From CAIWXH01 sp964555675 (GTDB taxonomy: Bacteria > Chloroflexota > Chloroflexia > Chloroflexales > Chloroflexaceae), in contig CAZKTU010000336.1 of assembly GCA_964555675.1 (NCBI GenBank), forward strand, positions 1 through 5,803: 5,803 nucleotides of DNA, given 5' to 3'. Position numbers and translations under genes: made by a program. Below are positions 4,159-5,803 of the stretch, piece by piece (within the stretch, counting starts at the first letter, position 1; every line of letters starts with the position of its first letter). A model generated the notes under the pieces. The model did no database searches. It worked only from the letters and a program-made list of their open reading frames with translations, and was not told the DNA's origin.

Positions 4159-5403
4159 TTAGCGCCGGATCAGGGCGGGGAGGTAGGCCCTGACGGGCAG
4201 ATCGGCGGGGGCGCCCGCGGTGAGGGCGCGCTCGAGGTTGATGCGCCCGCACGACCAGCTGCCCCCGGTGCCGGCGATGTCGTCGGCGGTGGCGCAGATC
4301 CGCTCGCGGATGGCCGCGTTGCTGTAGCCCTGGCTGGCCAGCAGGCCGGCGAGGCCGGCTACGTGGGGCGCGGCCATCGAGGTGCCGCTCAGGAGCGAGT
4401 AGGTGCTGCCCTTGTAGGTCGAGAGGATCTGGTCGCCGGGGGCGCCCACCTCGACCCAGACGCCGTAGTTCGAGTAGCTGGCGCGCCCGTCCGCGCTGTT
4501 GGTGGCCGCGACGGCGAAGCAGTTGTCGTAGGCGCCCGGGTAGGCGTCGGCGGTGCTGCTCGTGCCGCTGTTGCCGGCCGCGCACGCGAGGAAGGCGCCC
4601 TTGCCCCAGGCGTAGTCGACGGCGGACTTGAGGGTGCTCGAGGCGGCCCCGCCAAGGCTCAGGTTGATCACCTTGGCGCCCCTGTCGGCCGCGTAGACGA
4701 TGCCCTCGGCAATATCGGACACGAAGCCGCTGCCCGTCGCGCTGATCACGCGCACGGGCATGACCCGACACTCGGGGCAGGTGCCTGCGACGCCGGCGCC
4801 GTTATTTGTCGCGGCGGCGGCGGTGCCCGCCACATGGGTGCCGTGGCCGACCGGGTCGCCGGGGTCGCTATCGTTCTGCACGAAGTCGTAGCCGGCGACG
4901 AGCTTGCCCTGTAGGTCAGGGTGATCGAGCTGCACACCGCTGTCGATCACGGCGATCACCACATTCGCGCTGCCGCGACTCAGGCCCCAGCCGTCATAGG
5001 CGTCGATGCGCGACCAGGCGTACTGCTGGCTCAACAGGGTATCGGTGGGCGTGAAGGGCGCGCTGATCGTATAGGTGTAGTTCGGCTCGACATAGCTGAC
5101 CGCGGCCTGCTCGGCCATCGCGCTCATCAGCTCGGCCTCGGCGGGGCTGCCCGAGGCGATCTGGGCCGTGGGGAAGGCCACCAGGTCGGCCGAGAGGGCG
5201 GGGAGATGGCGCAGCAGGCGCCCGCCGGCCGCCTCGATCAGGGCCAGGCGCTGCGCTTCAGACGTGCCCGGCTCGTAGCCGACCAGGTACTCGCCCGCGG
5301 CGGCGGGGGCCTCGCCGGTGGGCTCGGCCTTGGTGCGCGAGGCGCCGACGACATTTATGGTGAGCAGCAGCAGGCAGCAGAGCACAGTCAGTCGCCGAAA
5401 CAT
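4159..5403 (-). CDS. Secreted S8 family subtilisin/thermitase-like serine protease
   Basis: A 414-residue preproprotein. Residues 1 to about 20-26 form a signal peptide (FRR, then a Leu/Cys-rich core). Residues about 37-110 form an I9-type inhibitory propeptide (EYLVGYEPGTS to VSYVEPNYT). The catalytic domain has the triad Asp154 (VIDSG), His187 (GHGTHVAG) and Ser342 (GTSMAAPH), with oxyanion Asn278 (AAGNSG). All catalytic residues are intact, so an active extracellular endopeptidase is expected. The domain looks thermitase-like, starting with YAWSRIDAYDGWG. Six Cys in the mature part (209, 212, 274, 295, 370, 385) allow disulfides. The C-terminus ends PVRAYLPALIRR, a YLP tail. The ATG at 5403 is chosen for the signal peptide and the upstream GAGAGG; the frame stays open to 5709 but only through the terminator and the palindromic repeat. 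It is a stand-alone unit with its own promoter and, upstream, an insulating terminator. The function is probably nutrient scavenging; the natural substrate is unknown. Confidence 0.94.
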   Translation of the reverse strand: MFRRLTVLCCLLLLTINVVGASRTKAEPTGEAPAAAGEYLVGYEPGTSEAQRLALIEAAGGRLLRHLPALSADLVAFPTAQIASGSPAEAELMSAMAEQAAVSYVEPNYTYTISAPFTPTDTLLSQQYAWSRIDAYDGWGLSRGSANVVIAVIDSGVQLDHPDLQGKLVAGYDFVQNDSDPGDPVGHGTHVAGTAAAATNNGAGVAGTCPECRVMPVRVISATGSGFVSDIAEGIVYAADRGAKVINLSLGGAASSTLKSAVDYAWGKGAFLACAAGNSGTSSTADAYPGAYDNCFAVAATNSADGRASYSNYGVWVEVGAPGDQILSTYKGSTYSLLSGTSMAAPHVAGLAGLLASQGYSNAAIRERICATADDIAGTGGSWSCGRINLERALTAGAPADLPVRAYLPALIRR

Positions 5404-5439
5404 CGAAGATATCCTCTCTCGTGGGGAAAGCCTGGCGTC

Positions 5440-5445
5440 AGTATA
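5440..5445 (-). promoter_or_regulatory. Alternative -10 box close to the subtilase start
   Basis: The minus strand reads TATACT from 5445 to 5440, which would start transcription about 30 nt before the ATG at 5403. The -35 position (about 5463-5468) reads ACGCCC, a poor match, so this is a weaker candidate than the promoter at 5553-5581, though both could be used. Confidence 0.3.
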
Positions 5446-5552
5446 GTGTGCGGCAGCGCAGAGGGCGTCGGACGTTCGGGTGGCAGGCGCTCGTCGCTTC
5501 GACCGAGGGAGGTTCGCCCGATCGGATGAGTGAACATCAGTACTATTGATCG

Positions 5553-5581
5553 ATTGTAGCATCGCGGCGCGGGCCGGCCAA
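5553..5581 (-). promoter_or_regulatory. Sigma-70-type promoter of the subtilase gene
   Basis: On the minus strand, TTGGCC (5581-5576), a 17-bp spacer, and TACAAT (5558-5553) preceded by TGC, an extended -10 element. Transcription would start near 5546, giving a leader of about 143 nt. A short inverted repeat, ATCA/TGAT (5536-5550), spans the start point. The -35 box directly abuts the T-run of the terminator just upstream, so the unit starts exactly where the previous one ends. Confidence 0.6.
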
Positions 5582-5617
5582 TAAGAAAAAGGTACGGAGG
5601 TTCGACGCCTCCGTACC
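5581..5617 (-). terminator. Strong intrinsic terminator for a gene right of the window
   Basis: GGTACGGAGG (5591-5600) and CCTCCGTACC (5608-5617) form a perfect 10-bp stem with a 7-nt loop. On the minus strand it is followed by TTTTTCTTAT (5590-5581). The plus strand lacks a T-run after the stem, so it works only leftward. It would stop transcripts entering from beyond 5803 and shield the subtilase gene. Confidence 0.85.
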
Positions 5618-5649
5618 CTCGCTGGTTGCGCGCCGCGCCGGACTGGCGA

Positions 5650-5788
5650 GCGGCGCTTTGCTTTACCGTCTTGTGGGTGGATGTGGAGGGCCAGGCCCTC
5701 CACATCCACCCGTCGCGGGGCCGGAGGCCCCGTGCCCCCCAGCCGCGAGCAGCGACGAAGAGCGTAACTCGGTTACGAACCTTGTCTT
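5650..5788. repeat. Structured ~137-bp interspersed repeat, copy B
   Basis: This is the second copy of the element at 1551-1687, in the same orientation and with all dyads kept. The first stem is a perfect 17-bp palindrome arm pair, 5675-5691 with 5695-5711, around a 3-nt loop. CGTCGC (5711-5716) pairs with GCGACG (5752-5757), enclosing CGGGGCC/GGCCCCG (5716-5732). CGTAAC-TCG-GTTACG lies at 5763-5777. Compared with copy A, a T-A pair in the middle stem has become C-G (5714 with 5754). It lies between a putative stop codon at 5787-5789 and the terminator at 5581-5617, probably in the 3' untranslated region of the gene to the right. Confidence 0.8.
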
Positions 5789-5803
5789 AGCGGCTCAGGC
5801 GCC
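5787..5803 (-). CDS. Possible 3' end of a minus-strand gene entering from the right
   Basis: Only five codons fit in the window: on the minus strand one frame reads Arg-Leu-Ser-Arg then TAA at 5789-5787. Support is contextual. A strong leftward terminator follows at 5581-5617, so a leftward gene must end nearby, and in copy A the same repeat begins right at the dehydrogenase stop codon. No family can be assigned, and the frame choice is a guess. Confidence 0.25.

Noticed and set aside
5404..5709. A ~100-residue N-terminal extension of the subtilase frame
   Set aside because: It runs through the promoter, the intrinsic terminator and the palindromic repeat, has no ribosome-binding site, and would bury the signal peptide; the ATG at 5403 is the real start.

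Overview
This is a strongly GC-rich (two-thirds GC or more by eye) bacterial chromosomal segment from a draft or metagenome assembly: positions 4056-4155 are exactly 100 N, the usual scaffold-gap placeholder. The best taxonomic guess is Chloroflexota, perhaps Chloroflexales. The reasons are the DUF4395/thioredoxin pair, a subtilase ending in a YLP-type tail, and the ACGAAG-type interspersed repeat. This is inference from gene flavour; no marker gene is present.

Layout. Positions 1-1520 hold a divergent pair of paralogous proteins of the peptidase S51 / class I glutamine-amidotransferase-like superfamily. The minus-strand member runs off the left edge. The plus-strand member is complete and has a canonical Ser nucleophile elbow. 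Their shared spacer carries a perfect-consensus sigma-70 promoter (TTGACA-N18-TATAAT), an operator-like dyad just downstream of it, and a leader with a terminator-like hairpin. Positions 1521-1687 hold copy A of a structured ~137-bp repeat. Positions 1686-2732 (minus) encode a zinc-dependent, medium-chain alcohol dehydrogenase. Positions 2772-3079 have no gene but contain a ~150-bp hairpin element whose arms are each three tandem 9-bp units, and a short intrinsic terminator. Positions 3080-3947 (minus) are a two-gene operon: a DUF4395 membrane protein with a CxxC motif, followed 4 bp later by a membrane-anchored thioredoxin-like protein. After the gap, 4159-5403 (minus) encodes a secreted S8 subtilisin/thermitase-like protease with an I9 propeptide. 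Upstream of it are a promoter, a strong minus-strand terminator that abuts the promoter, and copy B of the structured repeat. The last bases may be the 3' end of another minus-strand gene.

How it fits together. Most genes are on the minus strand in separate transcription units. DUF4395 and the thioredoxin form an apparent redox module. The subtilase is an exported degradative enzyme. The S51-like pair looks like a regulated peptidase/amidase locus. No phage, plasmid, CRISPR, tRNA or rRNA signature is visible. The most unusual content is non-coding: two same-orientation copies of a repeat with a compensatory base-pair change that suggests a conserved RNA fold, each beginning at the stop codon of a known or possible minus-strand gene, and the 3x9-bp-armed hairpin element.
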